Source: Borreliella bissettiae DN127
Lineage (GTDB): Bacteria > Spirochaetota > Spirochaetia > Borreliales > Borreliaceae
Assembly (NCBI RefSeq): GCF_000222305.1
Contig: NC_015921.1
Coordinates: 744,001 to 808,000, forward strand
Length of the DNA stretch: 64,000 nt
Direction: 5' to 3'
This document shows, in pieces, positions 9,904-18,918 of the stretch. The position numbers and the translations under genes were made by a program. The notes under the pieces are model-generated. The model was not told where the DNA came from. It saw only the letters and a list, made by a program, of their open reading frames with translations, and did no database searches. Within the stretch, counting starts at the first letter, position 1; each line of letters starts with the position of its first letter.

Positions 9904-11220
9904 ATGGTTTTTAGAAAAAATTATGATTATTTGGCTTTAATAAGCTTACTTATAGTTTCTTTTGTTGGCATATTGTTGATTTATTCTAGCGATTATAATA
10001 TTAATGGATCTTTAACTAAGAATGAATATATAAAACAAACCTTTTGGGTAATTATTGGATTTTTTTTAATTTTTATAGTGGGTAAATATGATTTAAAATT
10101 TGTATATAGCATAGTATATCCTTTGTATTTTTTATTAATATTGGCTTTAATTTTTACTGCATTTTTTGGAATGACTGTAAACGGAGCAAAGTCTTGGATT
10201 GGTATATGGAAACTTGGAGGACAGCCTTCTGAATTTGGTAAAGTTATTATTATTTTGACTCTTTCAAAATTTTATACTGAAAAAAGGGGTTATAATGAAT
10301 TTTTTACCTTTATTGCTGCATTTTTATTAATTTTTCCATCGGTGATTCTTATATTGTTGCAGCCCGATTTTGGGACAGCAATAGTATATTTAACCATTTT
10401 TATATTTATTTCTTTTTTTGCAGGAATAGATTTGCATTATGTTTTAGCATTTGCGTTGATAGGGTTTTGTTCTTTTGTTTTTGCAATTTTGCCAGTTTGG
10501 TATGAATATAAGGTGAATATGGGCAATGTATTTTATCTTATTTTCTCAAATCCTTTTTATTTTAGAGTAATAATGGGAGTGCTGCTTTTAATACTTTTGA
10601 TTTCTGTTTTAGGATTTTTTATTTCTAAATATGGTTTGAGTATTAAAATAATTTATTTTTATGTATTTTTTGCAAGTTCTATTTTATTGGTTTCAATAGT
10701 GCTTTCAAGGGTCCTTTCAAAGTTAATGAAGACTTATCAGATTAAACGGTTTTTGGTATTTTTAGACCCGGCTATTGATGCTAAGGGTGCTGGTTGGAAT
10801 TTGAATCAGGTTAAAATAGCAATTGGTTCTGGAGGTCTTTTTGGAAAAGGATTTTTAAAGGGGCCTTATACTCATGCTAATTATGTGCCATCTCAAAGCA
10901 CAGATTTTATTTTTTCTATTCTTGCTGAAGAGTTTGGGTTTTTGGGTGTTAGCACTATTTTAATATTATTTTTTTTTCTTTTTTTAAAATTTTTGATAAT
11001 AATGAATAAAAGTCAAGATAGGTATATGGCCTTAGTAATATCTGGAATTTTTGGACTTTTATTTTTTCATACTTCTTTTAATGTTGGAATGTCTTTAGGG
11101 GTTCTTCCTATTACTGGGATTCCATTCCCTTTTCTCTCTTATGGAGGTTCTTCTACTATTACATTTTTTTTAGCAATGTCTTTTTATTTTAATATTGAAT
11201 CAATAGTTGCTATGGATTGA
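9904..11220 (+). CDS. rodA: SEDS glycosyltransferase RodA
   Basis: 438-residue polytopic membrane protein of the SEDS family, the peptidoglycan polymerase paired with PBP2. About ten hydrophobic segments are visible. Family signatures include the loop GAKSWI, the region GAGWNLNQVKIAIGSGG, and LPITGIPFPFLSYGGSS near the C terminus. ATG at 9904 lies 4 nt after the mrdA stop; an upstream in-frame start at 9841 would sit inside mrdA and is rejected. Last gene of the cluster; a ~165 bp gap with its own promoter follows. Confidence 0.95.
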   Translation: MVFRKNYDYLALISLLIVSFVGILLIYSSDYNINGSLTKNEYIKQTFWVIIGFFLIFIVGKYDLKFVYSIVYPLYFLLILALIFTAFFGMTVNGAKSWIGIWKLGGQPSEFGKVIIILTLSKFYTEKRGYNEFFTFIAAFLLIFPSVILILLQPDFGTAIVYLTIFIFISFFAGIDLHYVLAFALIGFCSFVFAILPVWYEYKVNMGNVFYLIFSNPFYFRVIMGVLLLILLISVLGFFISKYGLSIKIIYFYVFFASSILLVSIVLSRVLSKLMKTYQIKRFLVFLDPAIDAKGAGWNLNQVKIAIGSGGLFGKGFLKGPYTHANYVPSQSTDFIFSILAEEFGFLGVSTILILFFFLFLKFLIIMNKSQDRYMALVISGIFGLLFFHTSFNVGMSLGVLPITGIPFPFLSYGGSSTITFFLAMSFYFNIESIVAMD

Positions 11221-11273
11221 GAATTTATTTTAAGTTTTTTATTTTCTTGTCTCTATTTTTTTAGAAAATTTTT

Positions 11274-11301
11274 TTGTATATTTTAATTTAGTAATTATAA
11301 A
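11274..11301 (+). promoter_or_regulatory. candidate thrS promoter
   Basis: TTGTAT at 11274-11279, 16 bp spacer, TATAAA at 11296-11301. The predicted start near 11308 leaves a ~78 nt leader before the GTG of thrS. No T-box stem or specifier-like structure is apparent in that leader. Confidence 0.4.
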
Positions 11302-11385
11302 TATTTAAGGTGCGTGTTTTTACGTAAGAGTGATGAATGTGAATTTTAATTTTTTAATAAAAATCGAAAGTTCAAGGGTATTGTT

Positions 11386-13131
11386 GTGAGCAAAGATTTA
11401 GACAAAGAAGATATTCTTTACAAAAAAAGACACTCAATAGCTCATGTTATGGCAGAAGCTGTTCGCGATTTATTTCCAAATACTAAGATTGCAATAGGGC
11501 CCCCTATTAAGGATGGTTTTTATTATGATTTTGAATTTAAAAAGCAAATTACAGAAGATTCTCTTTTAGATATAGAAAATAGAATGAGAGAAATTTTAAA
11601 GACCGGGAGTTCTTTTGAAAAAGAGATAATAAGTATAGAACAGGCTTTTGAAATTTTTAAAGATGAACCTTATAAGATTGATTTGATTAAAAATTTTGAT
11701 TTACAAAATGAAGTTTCTATTTACAAGAGTCACAATTTTATTGATCTTTGTAGGGGTCCTCATGTTGAGAACATGAATAAAATTGATCCAAAGGCATTTA
11801 AACTTACTAGTATTGCTGGAGCTTATTGGCGGGGCAATGAAAAAAATCCAATGCTTACCAGAATTTATGGAACTTTGTGGAATAATGAAAAAGAGCTAAG
11901 ATCTTATCTTAATTTGAGAGAGGAAATAAAAAAAAGAGATCATAGAAAACTTGGAAAAGAGCTTGATTTATTTTCTATTCATGAAGAGATTGGTCCAGGG
12001 CTTGTTTTTTTTCATCCCAATGGTGCTAAAATAAGAGCTTTAATAGAAGATTTTTGGAGAGAAGAGCACTCTAAAAATGGATATGATATTCTTTTTACTC
12101 CTCATATTGGTAAATCTTGGCTTTGGCAAACTTCTGGTCATTTAGACTTTTATAAGGATAGCATGTTTGAAAAAATAGAAATGGATAAAAGTGATTATTA
12201 TCTTAAGCCCATGAATTGTCCTTTTCATATTGCAATTTACAATACAGGTAAGCATTCTTATAGAGATTTACCATTTAGATGGGCCGAACTTGGCACTGTG
12301 TATCGTTATGAAAAGATAGGCGCTTTGCATGGCGTGATGAGAGCCAGAGGGTTTACCCAAGACGATGCTCATATTATATGCACCCATTCTCAAGTTTTAG
12401 ATGAGATTAAAGAGGTTCTTAGGTTTGCTATTTATATGTGGAGTAAATTTGGCTTTAGCAACCTAAAGGCGTATCTTTCTACAAAGCCTGAAAAATCTGT
12501 TGGAAATGATGCTGATTGGGAAATGTCTTTAAAAGTTCTTGAAGAGACTTTAAGCGATTTTAAAGTTCCTTATGAAATTGATAAGGGGGGAGGTGCTTTT
12601 TATGGGCCCAAAATTGATCTTAAGATAGTCGATTCGCTTGAGAGAGAGTGGCAGATGAGTACAATTCAATTTGATTTTAATCTCCCTGAGAGGTTTAATA
12701 TGGCTTATACTGCTGAGGATGGTAAAGAAAAAAGACCATTCATGATTCATCGAGCTTTGCTGGGGTCTATTGAAAGATTTTTTGGAATTCTTGTAGAACA
12801 CTATGGTGGGGCGTTTCCTTTATGGTTATCTCCTGTTCAAGTAGTAATCATTCCTGTTAACAATATTGTAGAAGATTATGCTATTAAGGTTTTTAATAAA
12901 TTTAAAAATGAGGGGATTAGAATAAAATTTGATAATAGCTCCTCAAGAATGAATGCTAAAATTAGAGAATATCAGGCTAAAAAAACACCTTATATGTTTA
13001 TAATTGGTGAGAGAGAGGCAGCAGAAGAGAGAATATCTATTAGAACAAGAACAAATGAGCAAATAAATGGAATTAAACTTGATGAAGCTCTTAATTTTAT
13101 CTTATTTAAAATAAGAGATAAGGAGATTTGA
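11386..13131 (+). CDS. thrS: threonyl-tRNA synthetase without TGS domain
   Basis: 581-residue class II synthetase charging tRNA-Thr. The protein begins almost directly in the N2 editing domain (HSIAHVMAEAV, then CRGPHV). The ~60-residue N-terminal TGS domain of longer ThrRS is missing, and there is no room for it before the GTG start at 11386, since the upstream frame is not TGS-like. Catalytic core: MNCPFH (zinc Cys), motif 2 VYRYEKIGALHGVMRARGFTQDDAH, and motif 3 MIHRALLGSIERFFGILVEH. The anticodon-binding domain is C-terminal. AAGGG lies upstream of the start. pgsA follows after 4 nt. Confidence 0.96.
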   Translation: MSKDLDKEDILYKKRHSIAHVMAEAVRDLFPNTKIAIGPPIKDGFYYDFEFKKQITEDSLLDIENRMREILKTGSSFEKEIISIEQAFEIFKDEPYKIDLIKNFDLQNEVSIYKSHNFIDLCRGPHVENMNKIDPKAFKLTSIAGAYWRGNEKNPMLTRIYGTLWNNEKELRSYLNLREEIKKRDHRKLGKELDLFSIHEEIGPGLVFFHPNGAKIRALIEDFWREEHSKNGYDILFTPHIGKSWLWQTSGHLDFYKDSMFEKIEMDKSDYYLKPMNCPFHIAIYNTGKHSYRDLPFRWAELGTVYRYEKIGALHGVMRARGFTQDDAHIICTHSQVLDEIKEVLRFAIYMWSKFGFSNLKAYLSTKPEKSVGNDADWEMSLKVLEETLSDFKVPYEIDKGGGAFYGPKIDLKIVDSLEREWQMSTIQFDFNLPERFNMAYTAEDGKEKRPFMIHRALLGSIERFFGILVEHYGGAFPLWLSPVQVVIIPVNNIVEDYAIKVFNKFKNEGIRIKFDNSSSRMNAKIREYQAKKTPYMFIIGEREAAEERISIRTRTNEQINGIKLDEALNFILFKIRDKEI

Positions 13132-13135
13132 TAAA

Positions 13136-13765
13136 TTGAATAATTTAATCAAGGTCATTACCCCTAATAAAATAACATTAGTGAGGATTATGCTTTCCTT
13201 TATCATATTAATTTTATTTTTTTTGGAAAATATATTTTTTTCGTATTTGTTTTTTGGAATTATTTGGTTTTTAATCATTTTTAATGAATTTACTGATTTT
13301 ATTGATGGGTATATTGCAAGGAAATATGATCTTGTTAGCAATGTAGGTAAAATTTTAGATCCTTATGCGGATGTTTTGCAACATTTAACATATTTTGTTT
13401 TTTTCTTTTACAAAGGCATTACCCCTTATTATTTTTTTGTAATATTTATTTATCGTGAAATTTCTATTGGGTTTGTTAGAAATTTGATTATTCAGTTTAA
13501 TGTAGTTCAACAAGCAAAATTTTTGGGAAAATTAAAGTCACTTCTTTATGCTGTTTGCACTTTTGCAAGCCTTTTATTTTATACTTTAAATCAACTCAAC
13601 TTTACAGAACCCGTTCAAAATTTTATTAGCTACATTCTAACTTTTGAATTTAAATTTTTATTTGTTGTTCAAATGATATATGTTTGTGCTGCTTTTTTTG
13701 CAATTTTATCATTTTTAGAATATGTGTTAATATTTTTGAATGTAAAAAAATATGAAAATAAATAA
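13136..13765 (+). CDS. pgsA: CDP-diacylglycerol--glycerol-3-phosphate 3-phosphatidyltransferase
   Basis: 209-residue membrane enzyme of the CDP-alcohol phosphatidyltransferase family. The signature is complete: DFIDGYIAR followed by GKILDPYADVL, i.e. DG-x2-AR with the later G-x3-D-x3-D. About five to six hydrophobic segments. It makes phosphatidylglycerol phosphate, the precursor of the acidic membrane lipid. TTG start at 13136, with AAGGAG 10 nt upstream inside the end of thrS. PgsA is the likely specificity, although the family alone does not exclude another acceptor alcohol. Confidence 0.88.
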   Translation: MNNLIKVITPNKITLVRIMLSFIILILFFLENIFFSYLFFGIIWFLIIFNEFTDFIDGYIARKYDLVSNVGKILDPYADVLQHLTYFVFFFYKGITPYYFFVIFIYREISIGFVRNLIIQFNVVQQAKFLGKLKSLLYAVCTFASLLFYTLNQLNFTEPVQNFISYILTFEFKFLFVVQMIYVCAAFFAILSFLEYVLIFLNVKKYENK

Positions 13766-15197
13766 GACATTAATTTTGCTATTTTTATTTACAAAACTTT
13801 CTTTTATTCAGGCTCAAGTAAATCAAATATTAACAGAAATTAGTCCCTTAAGTGTTTTAAGTAAAAATGGAAAAGGAAGTGTTTATTTAAAAGTCAGCAA
13901 ATCTTCTGATTATATTTTAACCCTAGATAAGAGTTCAAATTCCGATTTTGTTTTTAAAATTTATGATATTTCTAATAAAAAATATATAACTGATAAAATA
14001 AAAAGAAGAGATTTTAAAATAAGATTAGATAAAAATTCTCTTTATGCAATAATATATGTTGGCACTAAAAATGAAAGCATAAAGTTTTCGCTTACAGATT
14101 TAGATTTTTCAATTTTAAGTGGCAATTCCCTGAAAGCTAAAACATCTAAGATTGAAAAAGAAGATTTATTTTTTACTTTAAAAGATTTACCTGTTTTGAA
14201 TTTAACCGCCAAGCTTAAAAAGTATGTATTAAGGATTTATAAAAGCAATATTTATATTGCCTATCAGCTAGAAAATAGCGATGATATTAAAGTTGCTGAA
14301 TTTATTGAGGATGTTGGTTGGTTTAATCTTGATGCATCTGTTAATGGGAATATTACAAATATAGTTAATTTTGATTTTTCAATTAATTCGAAAGGAAATT
14401 TATATATTGCTTTTGTTACGAAATCGGGACCTGATTTTGCAAGTGAGCTTATAGTTAAAAAATTTAATAGTAGAAAATGGATTGATATTAGTCCTGGCCA
14501 CATAGAAAATTTTGGATCTTTATTAAATATTAGCATTGATTTAAAAGATAGGCTGTATTTAGCATATTTAAGAGAAATTGGAGGGGAGTATAAAATAAAT
14601 TTAATCTCAAATATGGGCTACGGAAGCATTTGGACTGATGTAATACATGCTTATTTAAGCAAAGGTGATTCTAATGTTAATTCATCAAACATTGGGCTAA
14701 TATCTGAACCTTTTTTGGGCATTTTTTATAATTATAGGTCAAATAATGAGATTAAATCTGAGTTTGTTATAAACAACGAGAATACTTGGGTAAATGCGAA
14801 TATTCCTTCTGTTTATATGGCTAATTTTATTAAAGGCTTTTTTGACTCTAATTTTAATCAAATAATTATGAGTTTTGTTTCTGAAAATAGACCTATTGTA
14901 AACATTTGTCCTTTGAAAAGTAATAGATGGATTAATATAAGTCCTAATGTTGAAATGGAAGGTTCAAGTACTGACATTGGGTTTTATAAAAATACTTTGT
15001 TTTTAGCTTTTGAAAACAATAATAATGTTAAATTAATTTATTTTAATAATAAAAATTGGTACTTTTTAAATAAATTGGAGAATTTTAAAAGTGATGTTCG
15101 TAGTCCTCAGATTGGAATTTATGGCAATCAAGGGATTGTGGTTTCTACTTTAAGTTCTAATTCCAATGAATTATTTTTTACTTTGGTTTGCCAATGA
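13752..15197 (+). CDS. secreted beta-propeller-like protein, unknown function
   Basis: 481 residues. A typical Sec signal peptide comprises residues 1-22 (KK-type start, Leu/Phe core, cleavage after IQAQ or nearby), so the product is exported. From ~187 to 470 there are about six loose repeats of ~45-50 residues. Each starts with a Trp-containing strand (GWFNLD, KWIDISP, SIWTDV, TWVNAN, RWINISP, NWYFLN) and continues with strands such as LYIAF, LYLAY, LFLAF. This looks like blades of a beta-propeller. I do not recognise the family. It overlaps pgsA by 14 nt and is probably cotranscribed. Its 3' end overlaps that of the convergent CYTH gene by 27 nt. Confidence 0.75.
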   Translation: MKINKTLILLFLFTKLSFIQAQVNQILTEISPLSVLSKNGKGSVYLKVSKSSDYILTLDKSSNSDFVFKIYDISNKKYITDKIKRRDFKIRLDKNSLYAIIYVGTKNESIKFSLTDLDFSILSGNSLKAKTSKIEKEDLFFTLKDLPVLNLTAKLKKYVLRIYKSNIYIAYQLENSDDIKVAEFIEDVGWFNLDASVNGNITNIVNFDFSINSKGNLYIAFVTKSGPDFASELIVKKFNSRKWIDISPGHIENFGSLLNISIDLKDRLYLAYLREIGGEYKINLISNMGYGSIWTDVIHAYLSKGDSNVNSSNIGLISEPFLGIFYNYRSNNEIKSEFVINNENTWVNANIPSVYMANFIKGFFDSNFNQIIMSFVSENRPIVNICPLKSNRWINISPNVEMEGSSTDIGFYKNTLFLAFENNNNVKLIYFNNKNWYFLNKLENFKSDVRSPQIGIYGNQGIVVSTLSSNSNELFFTLVCQ

Positions 15198-15704
15198 GAG
15201 TAATTCAGAGTAAGGTCTAGTTTCAAGGTTTTCTTTTAATCCAAATTGATCGATGATGTTATCAATTTCTTTTTTTGCCAAGTCTATATCATTTTGATTG
15301 TTAATTATTTTTTCTATTTCTAAAAAAAATCCGAGATTTTTTATTTCGTTTATCTCTACATTTAAATTATTAGTTTGATAAATTAGACTTTTTTTTATCT
15401 TTTTGTATAGCTTTTTAAATTTAAGCTCTTTTATAAGGGTTAAAAAATTGTTCATATTATCTATTTTGAATTCTATCTCTTTATTAATTTCTGTAGCATT
15501 GTTGTTATCTAATATTTTTTTTTTAAATGTAACAATTTTTTCTAAAGTATTTAATTTTCTTATTCTTATAATTTTTTTTTGGTTTGAGTAATAGATGTCA
15601 GTTTTTATTTCTTCTTTAATAAATTTAAATTTTTTATTTGCTAACTTGATAATTCTTTTTAACTCTTTTGGAGGAATAAATGCTTTTGATTCTATTTCAA
15701 ACAT
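15171..15704 (-). CDS. cyaB: CYTH-domain protein (class IV adenylate cyclase-like CyaB)
   Basis: 177 residues. The N-terminal FEIESKAFI carries the ExExK signature of CYTH triphosphate tunnel enzymes. Further charged beta strands (RIRKLNTLEKIVTFKKK, ATEINKEIEF) supply the Lys/Arg and Glu residues that line the tunnel. Class IV adenylate cyclases (CyaB) and thiamine-triphosphatases share this fold; Borrelia copies are usually called CyaB. No cAMP-binding transcription factor is visible here. Single gene on the minus strand; its 3' end overlaps the upstream plus-strand gene by 27 nt. Confidence 0.82.
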   Translation of the reverse strand: MFEIESKAFIPPKELKRIIKLANKKFKFIKEEIKTDIYYSNQKKIIRIRKLNTLEKIVTFKKKILDNNNATEINKEIEFKIDNMNNFLTLIKELKFKKLYKKIKKSLIYQTNNLNVEINEIKNLGFFLEIEKIINNQNDIDLAKKEIDNIIDQFGLKENLETRPYSELLSLANQSKK

Positions 15705-15796
15705 ATATTAAAAATAATGTAATTATGATAATATTTCAATGTTAAAATATTATGCTATGATAGATTTTTAATAATTTAAACAACTTTTTGTGTTAT

Positions 15797-17119
15797 ATGT
15801 TGAAATTTGAATTTAGCGACAGGTTTTTACTTTTTAGTTATTTTGTTTTAATTATGTTTATAGGCTCTCTTTTATTGATGCTGCCTATTTCTTGGCAAGG
15901 GGATGGCAAATTAGCATACATTGATGCTCTTTTTACTGCTGTTTCTGCTGTAAGCATTACAGGTCTTATAACGGTTAAAATGGAAGGTTTTTCTACTTTT
16001 GGATTTATTTTGATAATGTTGCTAATCCAGCTTGGGGGACTTGGATTTATAAGTATTACTACTTTTTATTTGCTTATACCTAAAAAGAAAATGAATTTAA
16101 CAGATGCAAGAATAATAAAACAGTACTCCCTTTCAAATATAGAATATAATCCTATTAGAATTTTAAAAAGCATATTATTTATAACTTTTTCAATTGAAAT
16201 GATTGGTTTAATATTAATACTTATTTTTTTTAAACTTAGGGGAGTTAATATTTCATTCTTAGAGGCTTTATTTACGACAATTTCTGCGTTTTGCAATGCG
16301 GGTTTTTCCATGCACTCTGAGAGTATTTATGCATGGCGAGATGTTCCTGAAGCTATAGTTGTGGTTTCTATTTTAATAATTTGTGGTGGTCTTGGGTTTA
16401 TGGTCTATAGAGATGTAAAAAATACTATTAAGAATAAAAAAAAGCTATCGCTTCACGCCAAAATAGTTTTTTCTTTAAGTTTTTTTTTAATTGTAATTGG
16501 TGCAATTTTATTTTTTTTTACAGAGATGCATAAATTAAAAGCTGGTTATTCAATGAGTACTCTAATATTTAATTCAATTTTTTATTCGATTAGCACTAGA
16601 ACAGCTGGTTTTAATTATCTTGATAATTCTTTAATAAGTGGAAGAACTCAAATAATTTCTCTACCATTCATGTTTATTGGTGGTGCGCCCGGATCAACTG
16701 CAGGAGGAATTAAGATTACAACATTTTTTTTAATTGTATTAGCTGTTGTTAAAAATCAAAATGGCAATGGATATATTATTGGGTCTTACAAGGTTTCAAT
16801 AGATAGCATAAGATTTGCGCTTTTATTTTTTGCAAGAGCTATTTTTATTTTGAGTTTTTCCTTTTTTATGTTGCTTTTTTTTGAGGGAGGATCTGGCAAA
16901 TGGAAAGTTATTGATTTGGGTTATGAAGTATTTTCTGCTTTTGGAACGGTTGGTCTTTCAGTTGGAGTAACTCAGGATTTGTCATTTTTGGGGAAAGTCA
17001 TTATAATTTTTACTATGTTTGCAGGACGAATAGGGCTTTTTTCAATGGCTGTTTTTGTTTCAAGAAAGTCGCGTTTTGAAGAATTTACAAGGCCAAGGCA
17101 AGATATTTTGGTTGGTTGA
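15797..17119 (+). CDS. ktrB: Trk/Ktr potassium uptake membrane subunit KtrB
   Basis: 440-residue integral membrane protein of the TrkH/KtrB family with the four pseudo-repeated pore loops. The filter glycines are visible in SITGL, FCNAGFS, RTAGFN and FGTVGLS. It imports K+ (with Na+ coupling in KtrAB systems) and is gated by the cytosolic KtrA encoded next. ATG at 15797 chosen; TTG at 15788 is an alternative, and neither has a clear Shine-Dalgarno. ktrB and ktrA are adjacent with almost no gap. Confidence 0.93.
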   Translation: MLKFEFSDRFLLFSYFVLIMFIGSLLLMLPISWQGDGKLAYIDALFTAVSAVSITGLITVKMEGFSTFGFILIMLLIQLGGLGFISITTFYLLIPKKKMNLTDARIIKQYSLSNIEYNPIRILKSILFITFSIEMIGLILILIFFKLRGVNISFLEALFTTISAFCNAGFSMHSESIYAWRDVPEAIVVVSILIICGGLGFMVYRDVKNTIKNKKKLSLHAKIVFSLSFFLIVIGAILFFFTEMHKLKAGYSMSTLIFNSIFYSISTRTAGFNYLDNSLISGRTQIISLPFMFIGGAPGSTAGGIKITTFFLIVLAVVKNQNGNGYIIGSYKVSIDSIRFALLFFARAIFILSFSFFMLLFFEGGSGKWKVIDLGYEVFSAFGTVGLSVGVTQDLSFLGKVIIIFTMFAGRIGLFSMAVFVSRKSRFEEFTRPRQDILVG

Positions 17120-17124
17120 AGCAT

Positions 17125-17907
17125 ATGAAAACATTTGTTATTATTGGACTTAGTAATTTAGGGATTCACTTGCTTGAAGATTTAAGCAGGCTTGATTGTC
17201 AAATTATTATTATAGATACATCTAAAGAGCTTATTGAAGAATATGACGTGATATCTACAGAAAGCTTTGTTGTTGAGCAATTTACTAAAAATGCTTTGAA
17301 AAAAATAATTCCAGTAGATACAGACGCTGTTGTTATTGACTTTGATGATGATCTTGGCAAAAGTGCCCTTGTTACGCACTATTGCAATCTTTTAGGTTTG
17401 AAAGAAATATGTGTTAAAACAGAAAATAGGGATGATGCTGAAATATTAAAAACTCTTGGTGCAACAAAAATTATATTTCCAAGTAAAGATGCTGCAAGAA
17501 GATTAACTCCATTATTAGTATCTCCGAATCTTTCAACTTATAATATTATTGGGTATGATATTATTGTTGCTGAAACTGTTATTCCCAAAGAATATGTTGG
17601 CAAAACTCTTTTTGAAGCCGATCTGAGAAGAGAGTGTGGGATTACAGTTATTGCTGTTAGAAATTTAAGTAATTCTAGGTATGAATTTGTTGATGGTGAT
17701 TATTTTTTTTTAAAAGATGATAAAATTGTAATTTGCGGAAAACCAGATAGTATTGAAAATTTTACAAACAATAAAGATTTAATTAAAGATTTAATCTCAG
17801 GCTCTAAAGAGGATGAAAATTTAAATAAAGATGCTGAGAAGAAATCGAGATTTTTGGGGATTTTTAATTTTATGAAAATTTTTAAAAAAGATCATAAGGA
17901 TAATTAG
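17125..17907 (+). CDS. ktrA: potassium channel gating subunit KtrA (RCK/TrkA)
   Basis: 260-residue cytosolic regulator of KtrB. The N-terminal Rossmann RCK_N domain starts FVIIGLSNLGIHLLEDL (nucleotide-binding glycines) with the second-strand acidic IIIIDTS. The RCK_C/TrkA-C domain is at ~130-210. The C-terminal ~45 residues are Lys/Asp-rich and outside the usual domain. ATG at 17125, 5 nt after the ktrB stop; an in-frame TTG at 17116 would overlap ktrB. The pair forms one transport system for osmotic and pH homeostasis. Confidence 0.92.
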   Translation: MKTFVIIGLSNLGIHLLEDLSRLDCQIIIIDTSKELIEEYDVISTESFVVEQFTKNALKKIIPVDTDAVVIDFDDDLGKSALVTHYCNLLGLKEICVKTENRDDAEILKTLGATKIIFPSKDAARRLTPLLVSPNLSTYNIIGYDIIVAETVIPKEYVGKTLFEADLRRECGITVIAVRNLSNSRYEFVDGDYFFLKDDKIVICGKPDSIENFTNNKDLIKDLISGSKEDENLNKDAEKKSRFLGIFNFMKIFKKDHKDN

Positions 17908-17916
17908 GGTTTAAGA

Positions 17917-18888
17917 ATGACTAAAATTATTCCTGTAGCAAGTGGCAAAGGTGGTGTTGGAAAAACATCTTTTGTTGCAAATGTTGGTTATAAGCTTTCT
18001 AGTTTGGGTAAAACCGTAATACTTGTTGACCTTGATCTTGGTGGCTCTAATCTACATACGTGTTTGGGAGTTAAAAATAAGGGTGTGGGCATTGGTTCTT
18101 TTATTAATAAAAAAAATAAAAGTTTTTCAGATTTAGTGTGCAAAACATCTTATGATAAACTTTACCTTATTCCAGGTGATGCCCTTTATACAGGAACAGC
18201 CAATCTTCCTTTTTCTATTAAGAAAAAGATTATAGAATCCATTCAAAAAGATCTTATTGCTGATTTTATTTTTTTAGATTTAGGATCTGGAACTTCTTAT
18301 AATACAATAGATTTTTATTTGGCATCTTATAGCGGTGTAATTGTTACAATCCCAGAAACCCCTTCTATACTTAATGCTTATTCTTTTTTAAAGAATGCTC
18401 TTTATCGTCTTTTATATTTAGGATTTCCGCAAAAAAGTCCTGAAAGAGATTATATTGGTAATTTTTTTAAAGATAAGATTGAAGGGACAAACCTTGGATT
18501 TAAAGATTTGGTTGTTGGGATTGAGCTTATTTCTTTGAGTTCTTCTTTGAAAGTTAAGAGGATGATGAACAATTTTTATCCTAGAGTGGTGTTAAATAGA
18601 ATAGAAACTAGCGAAGAGATTGCTATGTGTGAAAATTTGATTAATGTTGTTAAGAACAATATTAATATACCAATAGAGTTTATAGGTTTTGTGCCTTTTG
18701 CAAAAAGTTTTAGAGAGGCTATTAATAATAGAGTGCCATTTATTGATTTTGAGAAAAGTTCAAAATTGAATAAATATTTTGAATTCATAGCTGGTAATTT
18801 AATTAAATCTCCTATTGAAGGGTCTCCTTATATTTATGATGACATATACGATATGATTAAAGATCAAAGTCGATTTATTAGAAAATAA
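17917..18888 (+). CDS. MinD/FlhG-family ATPase
   Basis: 323-residue SIMIBI-class ATPase. The deviant Walker A is KGGVGKTSF (residues ~9-17), with the switch I-type DLDLGGSNLH and Walker B-like IFLDLGSGTSYN. The family places division or flagellar machinery (MinD, FlhG/YlxH). Spirochetes usually also carry an flhG beside flhF; this copy is not near flagellar genes but sits 9 nt after ktrA and before pfk, so its client is unknown. Often annotated ylxH-2 in Borrelia. No chromosomal parA-type partner sites are visible. Confidence 0.85.
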   Translation: MTKIIPVASGKGGVGKTSFVANVGYKLSSLGKTVILVDLDLGGSNLHTCLGVKNKGVGIGSFINKKNKSFSDLVCKTSYDKLYLIPGDALYTGTANLPFSIKKKIIESIQKDLIADFIFLDLGSGTSYNTIDFYLASYSGVIVTIPETPSILNAYSFLKNALYRLLYLGFPQKSPERDYIGNFFKDKIEGTNLGFKDLVVGIELISLSSSLKVKRMMNNFYPRVVLNRIETSEEIAMCENLINVVKNNINIPIEFIGFVPFAKSFREAINNRVPFIDFEKSSKLNKYFEFIAGNLIKSPIEGSPYIYDDIYDMIKDQSRFIRK

Positions 18889-18918
18889 TTAAGTTATAAT
18901 TCTATAAAGGAGTATTTG

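Noticed and set aside
11302..11385. Possible T-box or riboswitch before thrS
   Set aside because: The leader is only ~78 nt, AT-rich, with no T-box sequence, specifier stem or terminator/antiterminator pair.
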